A stretch of 64,000 bases of DNA, from NCBI RefSeq assembly GCF_002967765.1, contig NZ_PUHY01000013.1, forward strand, positions 62,001 through 126,000, in the 5' to 3' direction. This DNA is from Blastopirellula marina (GTDB lineage: Bacteria > Planctomycetota > Planctomycetia > Pirellulales > Pirellulaceae). The position numbers were made by a program, and so were the translations under genes. Position 1 is the stretch's first letter, and the number at the start of each line of letters is the position of its first letter. The notes below the pieces were generated by a model. It was not told the origin of the DNA. It did not search any database and saw nothing but the letters and a program-made list of their open reading frames with translations. Below are positions 52,582 through 62,279 of the stretch, piece after piece.

Positions 52582-53751
52582 ATGAAAAAGATGTCGCGAA
52601 TAATGATGTTGGCCTTGGCCGCAATAGCCTTGATGTCCTCTTCCGCAATCGCCCAGATGCCACCGACAGCCGTACGTGCCGTTGCAGTTAAACAGCAAGA
52701 GGTCGAGCCACATCATCGTTTCACGGGCAGCTTGAAAGCGGTCGCACGCGGTAGCGTTGCTGCCCTGGAAGATGGTCGCGTGCTTGAAGTGACCGTCCGT
52801 GAAGGGGCCACGGTCAAAGAAGGGGACGTGATTGCTCGAATCGATTCCCGGCGACTGGCCGCCCAGAAAGGCGAGTTGGAAGCCGCGTACGGTACGGCGG
52901 AAGCTCTGATCGCCCAGCGGGAGGCCGAACTACGCCAAGCCAATCTTGATATGGAACGATCAACATCGTTGATTCGTAACAATGCGATCTCTCAGCAGCA
53001 ATTCGAGCGTGCTGAAACCGAACTCACGATCGCCAAGGCTAAATTGGAAACGGATCGCCGTCGCTTGGACGAGATTCGCCGTCAGCTAGAGTTAATCAAC
53101 GTGCGACTGGACGATACCGAAGTTCACGCACCGTATGATGGCCAAGTGATCTCGCGTCATACCGAACCGGGCGAATGGATCCGAGCGGGCGAACCGTTTG
53201 TCACCTTGGTATCGACCGGTAAGATCGAAGCCTGGCTCGAGATTCCCGAGCGGTATGCTGGTACGGTCAGCCAGTATGCCCAAAGCGTTCCCGTCAACAT
53301 TATCGGAACCGATCGTAAGTTCGTCTCAACTTCAGCCAAGCGTATTCATGACGTCCATGCACGGACACGTACCTTTCAATACGTACTTACGCTGAATGCC
53401 GAAGACGCGGTGCTAACACCTGGGATGTCGGTCGTTGCCTGGCTTCCAACCGGTCCATCGGAGAAGAGCCTGACGGTTCCGAAAGACGCTGTCATCCGTT
53501 CTGCGGGGATCTCCTACGTCTACAAAGCCGTCGCCGGGGAAGAAGGCACGAAGACGGCAGTTCGTACTCCCGTAAAGGTTAAGTTCGAAACCAGCGACTT
53601 GGTAGTGATCGATTCGCCCCAGTTGGCTGACGGCGATTTGGTCGTGGTTGAAGGCAACGAACGCTTGATGCCCGGCATGGCGATCGCGGTCACGGTCGAG
53701 CCAGACCAAACCTCTCAAACCGCAGCCAACATGGCAGCCAAGACTCGTTAG
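52582..53751 (+). CDS. RND efflux periplasmic adaptor (membrane-fusion protein)
   Basis: The 389-residue protein has an N-terminal signal (MKKMSRIMMLALAAIALMSSSAIAQ). A biotinyl-lipoyl-like half follows (GRVLEVTVREGATVKEGDVIARIDS). A coiled-coil hairpin spans about residues 93-170 (LIAQREAELRQANLDMERS). The second lipoyl half is VHAPYDGQVISRHTEPGEWIRAGEPFVTLV, then beta-barrel strands. It joins the RND pump at 53821 to an outer-membrane channel. No TolC-like channel gene is in the window, so the exporter must borrow one. The start has a nearby GGGGA RBS. Confidence 0.93.
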   Translation: MKKMSRIMMLALAAIALMSSSAIAQMPPTAVRAVAVKQQEVEPHHRFTGSLKAVARGSVAALEDGRVLEVTVREGATVKEGDVIARIDSRRLAAQKGELEAAYGTAEALIAQREAELRQANLDMERSTSLIRNNAISQQQFERAETELTIAKAKLETDRRRLDEIRRQLELINVRLDDTEVHAPYDGQVISRHTEPGEWIRAGEPFVTLVSTGKIEAWLEIPERYAGTVSQYAQSVPVNIIGTDRKFVSTSAKRIHDVHARTRTFQYVLTLNAEDAVLTPGMSVVAWLPTGPSEKSLTVPKDAVIRSAGISYVYKAVAGEEGTKTAVRTPVKVKFETSDLVVIDSPQLADGDLVVVEGNERLMPGMAIAVTVEPDQTSQTAANMAAKTR

Positions 53752-53820
53752 TGACGTTCCCTGATTAAGAACGGAAACGAACGAAACTTTGCGATCAAAA
53801 ACTTCCTATAGGACTTCTTC

Positions 53821-56800
53821 ATGAACTTCATCCAACTTGCCGTTCGCCAACCGATTACGGTCGCGGTTGGAGTGATCCTGAGCATCATGGCCGGCGTGCT
53901 GGCCTTTACCAAGATGCCAATCCGTATGACACCTGAAGTTCAGTCGGTCGTCATCTCGGTGATGACTTACTGGGAGAATGCTTCGGCCCAGGAAATTGAA
54001 TCGGACGTGATCGAGGAACAAGAGCAGCGGCTCGGCGATCTATCGGGGCTGGTCTCGATGACCAGTATCTCGCAAGCCGGTTCTGGTCAGATTCGTCTGG
54101 AATTCATGACCGGCACGAATATCGACGATGCGATGGCTGAGGTCGATCAGAAGCTGTCAGAAGTCTCGGGCTACCCAGCGGAAGTCGATCAGCCTCAAGT
54201 GGAAGACTTCGATCCCGAGTCGGTCGACTATATCTCGTGGATTGGTTTGGCATCTACCGATCCCGAGTTCGATGCCACCACGCTTTACGACTTCATGGAA
54301 CGCCGACTTCGCCCACGCTTCGAGCGAATTCCAGGCGTTTCCCAAGTTGGGATTCGTGGTGCCCGTGAAAAGGAAGTGCAGATCCAGGTCGATCCGGTTG
54401 CCCTCTCGCAACGAGGGATTACCTACCAGGAATTGGTCAACGCACTGCAGTACAACAACGGTAACTTCTCTGGCGGTAAGTTGCCGGAAGGTAAAAGTGA
54501 TATTCGCGTTCGCAGCGTGGGCCGTTTCCGTGATGCCCAATGGGTTGAGAGCCTGGTGATTCGTCGAGAAGCGACCGGGCCAATTTACTTACGTGACGTT
54601 GCCACGGTGGAAGAAGCCCACAAGGAAATGACCGAATGGGTGCGAGCCCGCGGCCAGACAATGCCGTTCTTTAGTTTCATGCTGGAAAGTGGCGGTAACC
54701 TGCTCGAGACCATGGACGGCATCAAAAAGGAACTGGCCGAACTGAACAAGCCCGGTGGTGTGCTCGAACAGGAAGCACGACGCTTAGGCATCAACGGGAC
54801 CTTAGAGCTCGTTCAAACGTACGATGCCACGACCTATGTGGTCGACGCGATCGCCCTGGTCGAGAGCAATATCATCATGGGTGGTATTCTGGCCGTGTTG
54901 ACGCTGCTATTGTTCTTGCGCTCGCTCCGTACGATTGGGATTATCGCGATTGCGATTCCCATTTCAACGGTCGTGGCCGTCGTGATCATGGTGGCGATGG
55001 GCCGCTCGATGAATATTATCTCACTAGCCGGCATGGCGTTCGCCGTCGGCATGGTGGTGGATAATGCGATCGTGGTGATCGAGAACATTTTCCGCCATAT
55101 CGAAATGGGCAAGTCCGCGACTCGCGCAGCCGTGGAAGGGACTCAAGAAGTCTCTGGCGCGGTGCTCGCTTCGACGCTAACAACGCTGGTGGTGTTCTTT
55201 CCAATCCTGCTCATTGAAGAACAAGCTGGGCAACTCTTCCGTGACATTGCCTTAGCAATCATGGCAGCCGTTGGTGTGAGTTACGTCGTTTCGACCACAG
55301 TCATTCCCTCGGCGGCTGGTCAGTGGTTGAAAGCGAAAAACATCCAAGAGCATACCCACGAAGAGGAAGCGGCCCCGGAAACGACTAAGAAGAAAACGGT
55401 ATTCAGCCGAATTTGGAGCTTCGTGGCCAGCCTGACCAATGTACCTGCCATGGTCGGCAACACGGTCTACGCATTGATTGGCAACTGGACTACCCGCTTA
55501 GCGGTAATCGGCGGGTTTGGCGTTGTCACCGTAGTAGGTATCTTACTCCTGGTTCCGCCGCTGGACTATTTGCCGCTCGGCAACCGGAATATCGTGATTG
55601 GCATTTTAATGCCTCCGCCCGGTTACAACGTCGAACAGCTTACCGAGATCGGCGAACGCATGGAGTCGAAGATCAAGCCAGCCTGGGAAGCGGCCGGCGA
55701 CAAGTTCGGTGCCGAAGCGGTCGTGCGTGGCGAAGAATGGGACGGGGAAGACCATCGTGTTCCCGTTCCGGTTCTCGGTAGCGACCAAACCGTTCTCCCG
55801 CCGCCACTGGACCACTACTTCCTGGTTGCCTGGGATGGTCGCGTGCTTCAAGTCGGTATCTCGAAGGACAAGAAGCGAGTGGCCGATACGCCGTCGCTCT
55901 TCAGCCATGCCGCCGGAGGTGATCAAGCACCTGGCGTTATCAACTTTGCCTTCCAGATGCCTCTTTTCCGCACCGGTGGAACAACCGGATCCGCGATTAA
56001 GATCGATCTTGTAGGTGACGACCTTGATCGCGTGAGTGGTGCTGCTGGGGCCTTGTTCGGAACGCTGATGGAAAAGTACGGCCCGATGGCAGTTACGCCT
56101 GAGCCAGTGAACTTCGCTCTGCCGACTCGTGAAATCCGAATCACTCCAAATGACGAACGTTTGCAAGACGTCAACATGACCAGGCGGGACATCGGTCTGG
56201 CCGTGGCAGCAAATGGGGATGGTATTTTGCTGCCACGTGCCTTCGATGTCGGTGGTGAGCTGAAAGACTTGAAGATCGTCAATGTCGAAGCGTTGCAGTC
56301 CGATCCGACGTACGCAATGCTCAACTCGCCGATCGCAACACCAGGTGGCTCGGTGGTCGACTTAGAGCATTTGTCGCACATTGAAAACGTCGAAGCGGCC
56401 GACCAGATCAAACACGTCGACCGACAGCGGGCCGTGACCCTTCAGTTCACGCCACCACCAGGATTGCCACTGCAACAAGCAATTGACGACGTTAACGCAA
56501 TCGTGGCTGGCCTCCGTGAAGGAGGGGCGATTACACCCGATGTTGAAATGCGTTTGGCAGGTTCAGCGGGGCAATTGTCGCAGATTCGCGAAGCTCTGAT
56601 GGGCGACGGTTCGTTTGTCGGCACGCTGGGAAGCTCGCTTTTTCTAGCTCTGGCCATTGTGTACTTGTTGATGGTGGTATTGTTCCAAAGCTGGACCTAT
56701 CCGCTGGTGATCATGGTGAGCGTGCCGTTGGCCTTGCTTGGCGGATTCGCGGGACTCGCTTTAGTGCATCAATGGAGCGTCGTCGACCGGTATATGCCCG

Positions 56801-57195
56801 TTCAAAACATGGACGTGCTTACGATCCTTGGTTTCGTAATCCTGGCCGGGGTGGTGGTGAATAACGCAATTCTCATCGTCTACCAAACGATCAACTTCCT
56901 CCAAGGCCGGAGCGAAGAAGGGGAGGATGTGAGCGACCTGACGCCGCGCGAAGCAATCGCCAAAAGTGTCGAAAGCCGCGTTCGCCCGATTTTAATGAGC
57001 ACGCTTACTTCGGTTGGTGGTATGCTGCCGCTGGTTTTGATGCCAGGCTCCGGCAGTGAACTTTACCGGGGCCTGGGGGCCGTGGTGGTGGGCGGTCTGA
57101 TCGTTTCGACCGTCTTCACAATGTTCCTAGTGCCGGTGCTACTGAGCGTGCTGTTCGATATCTGGAAGCCAACTCAGGTCGAAATGGACGTGTAG
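53821..57195 (+). CDS. RND-family efflux pump permease (HAE/AcrB type)
   Basis: The 1124-residue protein has the 12-helix RND layout with two large periplasmic loops. The first helix is VGVILSIMAGVLAFTKMPIRMTPEV. In TM4 the proton-relay Asp is in GMAFAVGMVVDNAIVVIENIF. A charged cytoplasmic insert lies near residues 510-525. The second half ends with GGLIVSTVFTMFLVPVLLSVLFD. It is longer than the usual ~1040 residues, mostly by that insert and loop expansions. The substrate is unknown; the AcrB-like class suggests organic compounds rather than metal ions. Confidence 0.93.
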   Translation: MNFIQLAVRQPITVAVGVILSIMAGVLAFTKMPIRMTPEVQSVVISVMTYWENASAQEIESDVIEEQEQRLGDLSGLVSMTSISQAGSGQIRLEFMTGTNIDDAMAEVDQKLSEVSGYPAEVDQPQVEDFDPESVDYISWIGLASTDPEFDATTLYDFMERRLRPRFERIPGVSQVGIRGAREKEVQIQVDPVALSQRGITYQELVNALQYNNGNFSGGKLPEGKSDIRVRSVGRFRDAQWVESLVIRREATGPIYLRDVATVEEAHKEMTEWVRARGQTMPFFSFMLESGGNLLETMDGIKKELAELNKPGGVLEQEARRLGINGTLELVQTYDATTYVVDAIALVESNIIMGGILAVLTLLLFLRSLRTIGIIAIAIPISTVVAVVIMVAMGRSMNIISLAGMAFAVGMVVDNAIVVIENIFRHIEMGKSATRAAVEGTQEVSGAVLASTLTTLVVFFPILLIEEQAGQLFRDIALAIMAAVGVSYVVSTTVIPSAAGQWLKAKNIQEHTHEEEAAPETTKKKTVFSRIWSFVASLTNVPAMVGNTVYALIGNWTTRLAVIGGFGVVTVVGILLLVPPLDYLPLGNRNIVIGILMPPPGYNVEQLTEIGERMESKIKPAWEAAGDKFGAEAVVRGEEWDGEDHRVPVPVLGSDQTVLPPPLDHYFLVAWDGRVLQVGISKDKKRVADTPSLFSHAAGGDQAPGVINFAFQMPLFRTGGTTGSAIKIDLVGDDLDRVSGAAGALFGTLMEKYGPMAVTPEPVNFALPTREIRITPNDERLQDVNMTRRDIGLAVAANGDGILLPRAFDVGGELKDLKIVNVEALQSDPTYAMLNSPIATPGGSVVDLEHLSHIENVEAADQIKHVDRQRAVTLQFTPPPGLPLQQAIDDVNAIVAGLREGGAITPDVEMRLAGSAGQLSQIREALMGDGSFVGTLGSSLFLALAIVYLLMVVLFQSWTYPLVIMVSVPLALLGGFAGLALVHQWSVVDRYMPVQNMDVLTILGFVILAGVVVNNAILIVYQTINFLQGRSEEGEDVSDLTPREAIAKSVESRVRPILMSTLTSVGGMLPLVLMPGSGSELYRGLGAVVVGGLIVSTVFTMFLVPVLLSVLFDIWKPTQVEMDV

Positions 57196-57228
57196 CTTCT
57201 CGCCAAACTTGCCGAATACCTCCAAGCC

Positions 57229-57263
57229 AAGGCTACCCGCGAACTAAGTGGGTAGCCTTTTTT
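57229..57263 (+). terminator. Intrinsic terminator after the RND pump
   Basis: AAGGCTACCC (57229-57238) pairs with GGGTAGCCTT (57250-57259), 11-nt loop, running into six T's (57258-57263). It closes the tetR-adaptor-pump unit. Confidence 0.9.
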
Positions 57264-57272
57264 ATTCGCCGA

Positions 57273-57848
57273 CTAGGCTGTCGCCTTCTTCGTGTACTCT
57301 TCCAATAACTTGATCCACGGGCCGACGAAATGGCCGTTATCATGGAAGGTCCTGCCACTGATGAGGTTGTCGTCGATGACACAGGGCTCGTTGACAAACG
57401 TTCCACCGCAAACTTCGAGATCGAACTTGCACTTCGGCACGGTTGCCATCCGACGGCCCTTCACGCAATCGGCGTAGGCAGGGATTTCTACACCGTGACA
57501 AACACTGGCGATTGGCTTATTCGCCGCAAAGAACGCTTTGGTAGCGGCAACCAGATCTTTGTCGTAACGGATATATTCGGGGGCGCGACCACCACTAAAA
57601 AAGATCCCGATGTAGTCGTCAGGATTGATCTCGCTGAAAGCGATGTCCGCTTGAATGGTGTAACCTTCCCATTCCTTGGTGATCGTCCAGCCCGGCTTCA
57701 CCTCGTGCAGCACCATTTGGTAAAGCCGCTTTTCTGGGGCGGCAACAACCGGAGTAAAGCCAGCTTCGACAAGACGGTAATAAGGATACATCGTATCGAG
57801 GGTTTCGGCAGCATCCCCGACGATAATCAAGACTTTTCCCTCAGGCAT
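57273..57848 (-). CDS. DJ-1/PfpI-family protein
   Basis: The ATG at 57848 (MPEGKVLIIVGDAAETLDTMYPYYRL, 191 aa) has AAGGA 5 nt upstream; a longer open frame begins at 57959. Family features are Glu15 in GDAAETLD, the nucleophile elbow VCHGV with Cys117-His118, and FFSGGRAPEYIRYD. PfpI/DJ-1 proteins act as deglycase/glyoxalase-like or protease-like enzymes under stress; the activity here is not defined. It is the last gene of a leftward set with the CPXCG and TIGR04222 genes. Confidence 0.9.
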   Translation of the reverse strand: MPEGKVLIIVGDAAETLDTMYPYYRLVEAGFTPVVAAPEKRLYQMVLHEVKPGWTITKEWEGYTIQADIAFSEINPDDYIGIFFSGGRAPEYIRYDKDLVAATKAFFAANKPIASVCHGVEIPAYADCVKGRRMATVPKCKFDLEVCGGTFVNEPCVIDDNLISGRTFHDNGHFVGPWIKLLEEYTKKATA

Positions 57849-57894
57849 CTGAGTCCTTTCCAAGGCAGGATGGGGGTGGCAGGCGAGATCTATC

Positions 57895-58092
57895 TTAGTC
57901 GTAGTCTTGCTCCGGCTCGGCCCATGCTCGGGCCTGACCATCGTCGTCGATCTCGACATGAATCACATGAGGCCGGCAACAAACCGGGCAGTCTTCAACA
58001 AACTCCTGCACGCTTCCTTGAGAAGGATCGAGCGGGATGACAATGTCTTCCCCGCATGCATTGCAGATGTAAGTTATCTCTGTTTCCATCAT
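57895..58092 (-). CDS. CPXCG-motif cysteine-rich small protein
   Basis: The 65-residue protein starts at ATG 58092, with AAGGAG 6 nt upstream (ATG 58089 is the alternative). It carries two cysteine pairs, CNAC (as YICNACGEDI) and CPVC followed by CRPH, typical of the CPXCG family, which probably forms a zinc knuckle. The tail is acidic (EIDDDGQARAWAEPEQDYD). The role is unknown. It lies 26 bp after the TIGR04222 gene and 46 bp before the DJ-1 gene. Confidence 0.85.
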   Translation of the reverse strand: MMETEITYICNACGEDIVIPLDPSQGSVQEFVEDCPVCCRPHVIHVEIDDDGQARAWAEPEQDYD

Positions 58093-58118
58093 AGCGAACT
58101 CCTTTTTAACAGCGTCCG

Positions 58119-59612
58119 TTAGTCTCCGCCACATCCTCCACAACCTGACCCGCACCCACTGCCGCAGCTGCTCCCACATCCAGAACCACAGCTACTGCTG
58201 CAGCCTGCTCCACCACAGCCAGCGTACCCACTGTTGTTTAAGTAAGTGGACCGCCGCACTTCCTGGTCGAGATATCCCAATTGTCCCATTGCGATGGCTG
58301 ATAGGCCAAAGATTCCTGCTGCCAAAAAGATATCTTCGCCTGAAAACCCGTCGCTCCCGCGTACCGCGGAACCGAGATGGGAGTGCTCGGATCGTAGATT
58401 CCTGAGAACGCTTTCACCCGCCGAGGTACGGAAGCCACGTCGGAACAGCCAGATGGCGGCAACCACCGCCACGGCAACCATCAGGATCAACAGAAACACA
58501 GGTTTGTTTCGTGATAACCCGACGAATATCTTGACGGTACCGAGTGCCGCAACGCCTGCCATCATCAGCGATGGTACCCACCGCCGGATGAAAGATTCGC
58601 ATGGGTTGGATTCGATCAATCCCATTTCCTGCAGGATGGCCCCTTCTTCGATCGCCAACGGAATAACCTTCGCGACGAGCTTACCAAGTTCTCCTGGCTT
58701 GGAATCAGGGACGGAACGATAAATCTGCTTCTCGACCTCGCTGGCATCGACCGGTAACGGATTGGCTGTTTCCAATTGATATTTCTTCCCACTTATCCAG
58801 CCACCCTCGATCTCCTTCAACTGCAGTGTTTTCTCCTCGATCATCTTCGCAATCGCAGCTAAAACAAGACCCTTTGGCCCCTGGGCAAGGTAGACCTTCT
58901 GCGCTGGCGTTTTTACTTCTACGGGAAGGGGAGGATCCTGACACGGGTACAAGAAGCGAATCGAGACGGCCATGACAAGCGACAAGCCACCGATCAACGC
59001 AAAGAATTTCAGGAACGTGGGCCCATCAAAATCAAAAGGCTGGAACGGCATTGGGGCATCCGCAGCGCAGCCCCCAAACATCGCCACCGGGATAATCAAG
59101 AGCAACGCGAAGGTGAGCCACTTCAGCGGATTGCGAGGAATCAGGAAGTAGGTATTTGTATCGACCCAGCGGCTATCAGCGGCGGATTCCATTTGTTCGC
59201 CCACCGGCGGCCAAATGTCCGCTGGGGGTGCCTGCTGGAAAAAATGCTCGTAGCTTTCCAACGTTCGACCGTACCACGAGTCGAACTTTTCCGTCTCCTC
59301 GTTACCACCCTTCGTCGGGCAGTGATGTAATGGACGCGGCAAGACTTCCCCACATAGCTGAGTCCAATACGACTTGGTGTAAGTGAGATGTAGGTGCCAT
59401 GCCTGATCGATGGCTTCCGAGGGAGAGACCGCGTGTCCCGAAACCATCGACAGAAATAGAAAGCGACGATACTCCTCGATGACGCGCTTGGCATATCCAA
59501 GACGCCAACCATTTTCACGAGCGAGACGGGCCGCGAACGTTAAGGTTGCCCCTGGTTCATCAAACTTAAAATCGACGAGCTTTTTCCACAACACTTGAGC
59601 TTCAGCGTCCAT
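58119..59612 (-). CDS. TIGR04222-type membrane protein with Cys/Gly-rich tail
   Basis: The 497-residue protein begins with a ~140-residue soluble domain containing AIDQAWHLHLTYTKSYWTQLCGEVLPRPLHH, similar to glycine-rich-domain-like helices. Membrane segments follow (WLTFALLLIIPVAMFGGCAA, FFALIGGLSLVMAVSIRFLY), with the TIGR04222-like middle (KVYLAQGPKGLVLAAIAKMIEEKTLQLKEIEGG). The last ~30 residues are a striking Cys/Gly/Ser array (GCGGAGCSSSCGSGCG and further repeats). Its purpose is unknown; such tails may bind metal or be processed. The two genes downstream in the same direction suggest an operon. Confidence 0.8.
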   Translation of the reverse strand: MDAEAQVLWKKLVDFKFDEPGATLTFAARLARENGWRLGYAKRVIEEYRRFLFLSMVSGHAVSPSEAIDQAWHLHLTYTKSYWTQLCGEVLPRPLHHCPTKGGNEETEKFDSWYGRTLESYEHFFQQAPPADIWPPVGEQMESAADSRWVDTNTYFLIPRNPLKWLTFALLLIIPVAMFGGCAADAPMPFQPFDFDGPTFLKFFALIGGLSLVMAVSIRFLYPCQDPPLPVEVKTPAQKVYLAQGPKGLVLAAIAKMIEEKTLQLKEIEGGWISGKKYQLETANPLPVDASEVEKQIYRSVPDSKPGELGKLVAKVIPLAIEEGAILQEMGLIESNPCESFIRRWVPSLMMAGVAALGTVKIFVGLSRNKPVFLLILMVAVAVVAAIWLFRRGFRTSAGESVLRNLRSEHSHLGSAVRGSDGFSGEDIFLAAGIFGLSAIAMGQLGYLDQEVRRSTYLNNSGYAGCGGAGCSSSCGSGCGSSCGSGCGSGCGGCGGD

Positions 59613-59821
59613 GTGAAACGGTTCTCCGTCGAGTCAGGTTATTTCTACTGTTTTGTCGGATCAGCCATCGAGATGTTGTTCGTCCAAGTCACTCCCTTTA
59701 TTCTAAAGAAAAGCTTACCTTCCACGCGACTGGGAACACACCACCCAACCTAATGCTCCGATTGGCGGGAATATTCACCCTAATTCCCCACATCTGGACT
59801 CTTCTTCGGGAATCGAAATCG

Positions 59822-61258
59822 ATGAAAACTTCGCGCCGTTACTTTCTCAAGGGAACCGTCGCTACGGCTGCCATCGCCAGTACGGTCCCATGTGTTTCCG
59901 CCCAGCCGAACAGTGCCCCGATCTACCAAGCGACGGGTCTTCGAATTGGTGAAGTCACTCCAACGACGGCAATTGTCTGGACACGGCTAACAAAGAACAC
60001 CGCCCGTAATAATGACGGGGTTGTTTTCAAGAAGCGAGGCAAGTCGGAAGAAGCACTAAACACACCGGTCGAATCGATCGAAGGCGCCTGCCCGGGACAG
60101 CCCGGTAAAGTGCGGCTGGTCTATTGGCCAGCGGAAGAAAAGCAGAACGCGATTACCACATCTTGGATGAACGTTAATGAAGAGGGCGATTACATCCATC
60201 AATTCCCATTGGAGGGATTGAATCCACAAACTACCTATCACCTCCGCAGTGAAACTTTGATCGAGGGGCAACCGCCTCATGGGGCACTAATAGGCAAGTT
60301 TCGAACCGCGCCCGAAGCAGATGTGGTCGCCCCGGTTAAGTTCTGCGTGATGACCTGCCAGGGATATCCCGATCGTGACCATCCCGATGGCCATCCGATT
60401 TATCCTTCGATGCAGGACAAAGATCCCGATTTTATCTCGTTGACAGGGGACTTGATCTACTACGACAACGACGCCCCCAGCGCGATGACTTCTGATTTGG
60501 CTCGTTTGCACTGGCAGCGCATGTTTAGTCTGCCACGGCTCGTGGAAGCACTGCGAAACACATCTACCTATTGGCTCAAGGACGACCACGACACGCTTGA
60601 TGATGACTCGTGGCCTGGACAAACGTACGGAGAATTTACCTTCGAAGAGGGGCAGAAAATCTATCGCCAGCAAGCTCCACTGGGTAGCCAATCGTACCGG
60701 ACTTTTCGCTGGGGTAAGGATCTCCAGATTTGGTTAACGGATGGACGCGATTTCCGCACACCCAACAAAATGAAAGATGGACCAGAAAAAACAATCTGGG
60801 GTGCCGAACAAAAGGCTTGGTTCAAACGTACCGTTGCCGCCAGCGATGCTTCGTGGAAAGTCTTAATTAGTCCCACTCCGATCGTCGGTCCAGATCGTAA
60901 AAACAAAAACGACAATCATTCCAACGCGACCTACAGCCACGAAGGGAATGAGATTCGACAATGGCTACAAGCGAACGTGCCAGACAACTTCTTTGTGGTC
61001 TGCGGTGATCGACATTGGCAATATTATTCGATCCACCCTGAAACAGGTGTCAAAGAATTTAGTGTCGGAGCTGCCAGCAACTCGCATGCAGGCGGTACAC
61101 CAGGACGTGATCCGAAGTATCATCGGTTCCACAAGGTACAAGGTGGTTTCCTGAACGTACGGGTCGACGGAAACAAGGATCGTTCGTGGATCGTGTTTCA
61201 ACTGTGCGATGTCGACGGTGAGGTGGCATTCGAGCAGACTTTCGAGGCCGATCGCTAA
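59822..61258 (+). CDS. Tat-exported PhoD-like phosphatase/phosphodiesterase
   Basis: I start at ATG 59822 (MKTSRRYFLKGTVATAAIAST, 478 aa), whose Arg-Arg-x-Phe-Leu-Lys is a twin-arginine signal; the frame extends to 59753. A short N-terminal beta domain (ATGLRIGEVTPTTAIVWTRL) precedes the metallophosphatase core: CQGYPDRD, LTGDLIYYDND, WLKDDHDTLDDDSWPG and VCGDRHWQYYSIHP, with the metal-binding Asp/Asn/His residues of the PhoD group. It likely hydrolyses phosphate esters or diesters in the periplasm. The neighbours give no clue to regulation; no Pho box was found by eye. Confidence 0.9.
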   Translation: MKTSRRYFLKGTVATAAIASTVPCVSAQPNSAPIYQATGLRIGEVTPTTAIVWTRLTKNTARNNDGVVFKKRGKSEEALNTPVESIEGACPGQPGKVRLVYWPAEEKQNAITTSWMNVNEEGDYIHQFPLEGLNPQTTYHLRSETLIEGQPPHGALIGKFRTAPEADVVAPVKFCVMTCQGYPDRDHPDGHPIYPSMQDKDPDFISLTGDLIYYDNDAPSAMTSDLARLHWQRMFSLPRLVEALRNTSTYWLKDDHDTLDDDSWPGQTYGEFTFEEGQKIYRQQAPLGSQSYRTFRWGKDLQIWLTDGRDFRTPNKMKDGPEKTIWGAEQKAWFKRTVAASDASWKVLISPTPIVGPDRKNKNDNHSNATYSHEGNEIRQWLQANVPDNFFVVCGDRHWQYYSIHPETGVKEFSVGAASNSHAGGTPGRDPKYHRFHKVQGGFLNVRVDGNKDRSWIVFQLCDVDGEVAFEQTFEADR

Positions 61259-61305
61259 TTAATTGCCAATCATTTGATTCGACTGCTTGAATAGAACGTT
61301 GACGC

Positions 61306-61659
61306 ATGGAACTCTTCGCCGTTGAAATTAGAACCGCCCAGTGGGAGACCATGCTGCGATGGTATACGTCGGCTTTACGAATGGATTCTCGACTACGCAG
61401 TGAAGAAGATGGCTACGCCCTGCTTACGGGCGAAGGATGGCGATTGTCGTTGCTGCAGTTGCAGGATGACCAGCCTCGAGATCGATCGGCCATTAGCCTG
61501 GCAATAGAAGTGGAAGACTTGGAGATGGTTCGTCGGCATGTTGCAGCCTACCTAACCGAGCCGGAAGCCCCGATTCAAAAGAGTGACGAGGGCTTCATTC
61601 AGTGGACTATTGCTGATCCGGACGGAAATCGGATCAAGCTTTTCCAATTCGAACGTTAG
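61306..61659 (+). CDS. VOC (glyoxalase/bleomycin-resistance) family protein
   Basis: The 117-residue protein has the beta-alpha-beta-beta-beta repeat of the vicinal-oxygen-chelate fold: MELFAVEIRTAQWETMLRWYTSALRM, then LSLLQLQDDQ, then FIQWTIADPDGNRIKLFQFER at the end. Metal-ligand positions are partly replaced, so it may be a binding protein rather than an enzyme. It starts 47 bp after the phosphatase gene. Confidence 0.82.
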   Translation: MELFAVEIRTAQWETMLRWYTSALRMDSRLRSEEDGYALLTGEGWRLSLLQLQDDQPRDRSAISLAIEVEDLEMVRRHVAAYLTEPEAPIQKSDEGFIQWTIADPDGNRIKLFQFER

Positions 61660-61667
61660 AGCGGTGC

Positions 61668-62279
61668 TTAACGTCGGCGACTTCGCTTGTATCGAATATT
61701 GCAACCGATCGCGACGGTTTCCTGAACTTCGGGCTGCTTTCCAGCGAGCACGGCTTCAACCGCTTTGTTCACATAGTTGATCGTTGCCTTCTCGGCGTCG
61801 GTATCGTCATCAAGTGCTCCCATGTAAACGACGTGTCGCTCTTGGTCCAAAACGAAGAACTCAGGCGTCCGGGTGGCGCCCCACGCTTTGCCAAGTTCCT
61901 GCTTTTCGTCTTTTAGATAGGGGAACGTAAACTTCGCGGCTTTTGCTTTCTCTGCCATAGCCTCCAGCGAATCTTCGTCGATCAAATTGGAGTTCACCGC
62001 GACCAGGCCAACGCGATCGTCGTCGTGCCACTTCTTAGCGAGGTCTTTCAGTCGAACCTCGTAATCAATCGCATAGGGACAAGTGTTGCAGGTGAACGCG
62101 ACGATCACCACCTTCTTCCCTTCAAGCTGTTTCCAACTATGTGATTCTCCGTCAACTCCGGGCAAGTCATTCCATGGTATGAGAACTTCCCCCACATTAA
62201 CGACAGGATTGTACTCGCCCGCTGCAAGTGGGGTAATCAGAGCAAGCAGAACCCAAATAATCGGGACGATGAACTTCAT
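61668..62279 (-). CDS. Exported thioredoxin-like/redoxin protein
   Basis: The 203-residue protein starts with a signal peptide (MKFIVPIIWVLLALITPLAAGEY). The AhpC/TlpA-like redoxin domain has the active site FTCNTCPYAIDYEVRLKDL (Cys-x-x-Cys-Pro), GLVAVNSNLIDEDSLEAMAEKA, and AWGATRTPEFFVLDQERHVVYMGALDDD with the cis-Pro. Such planctomycete proteins are thought to manage disulfides or peroxides outside the cytoplasm. It ends only 8 bp from the stop of the VOC gene. Confidence 0.9.
   Translation of the reverse strand: MKFIVPIIWVLLALITPLAAGEYNPVVNVGEVLIPWNDLPGVDGESHSWKQLEGKKVVIVAFTCNTCPYAIDYEVRLKDLAKKWHDDDRVGLVAVNSNLIDEDSLEAMAEKAKAAKFTFPYLKDEKQELGKAWGATRTPEFFVLDQERHVVYMGALDDDTDAEKATINYVNKAVEAVLAGKQPEVQETVAIGCNIRYKRSRRR

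Noticed and set aside
58119-58220. Cys/Gly tail considered as a RiPP/bacteriocin precursor
   Set aside because: It is the C-terminus of a 497-residue membrane protein, with no leader-type small gene or modification enzyme nearby.
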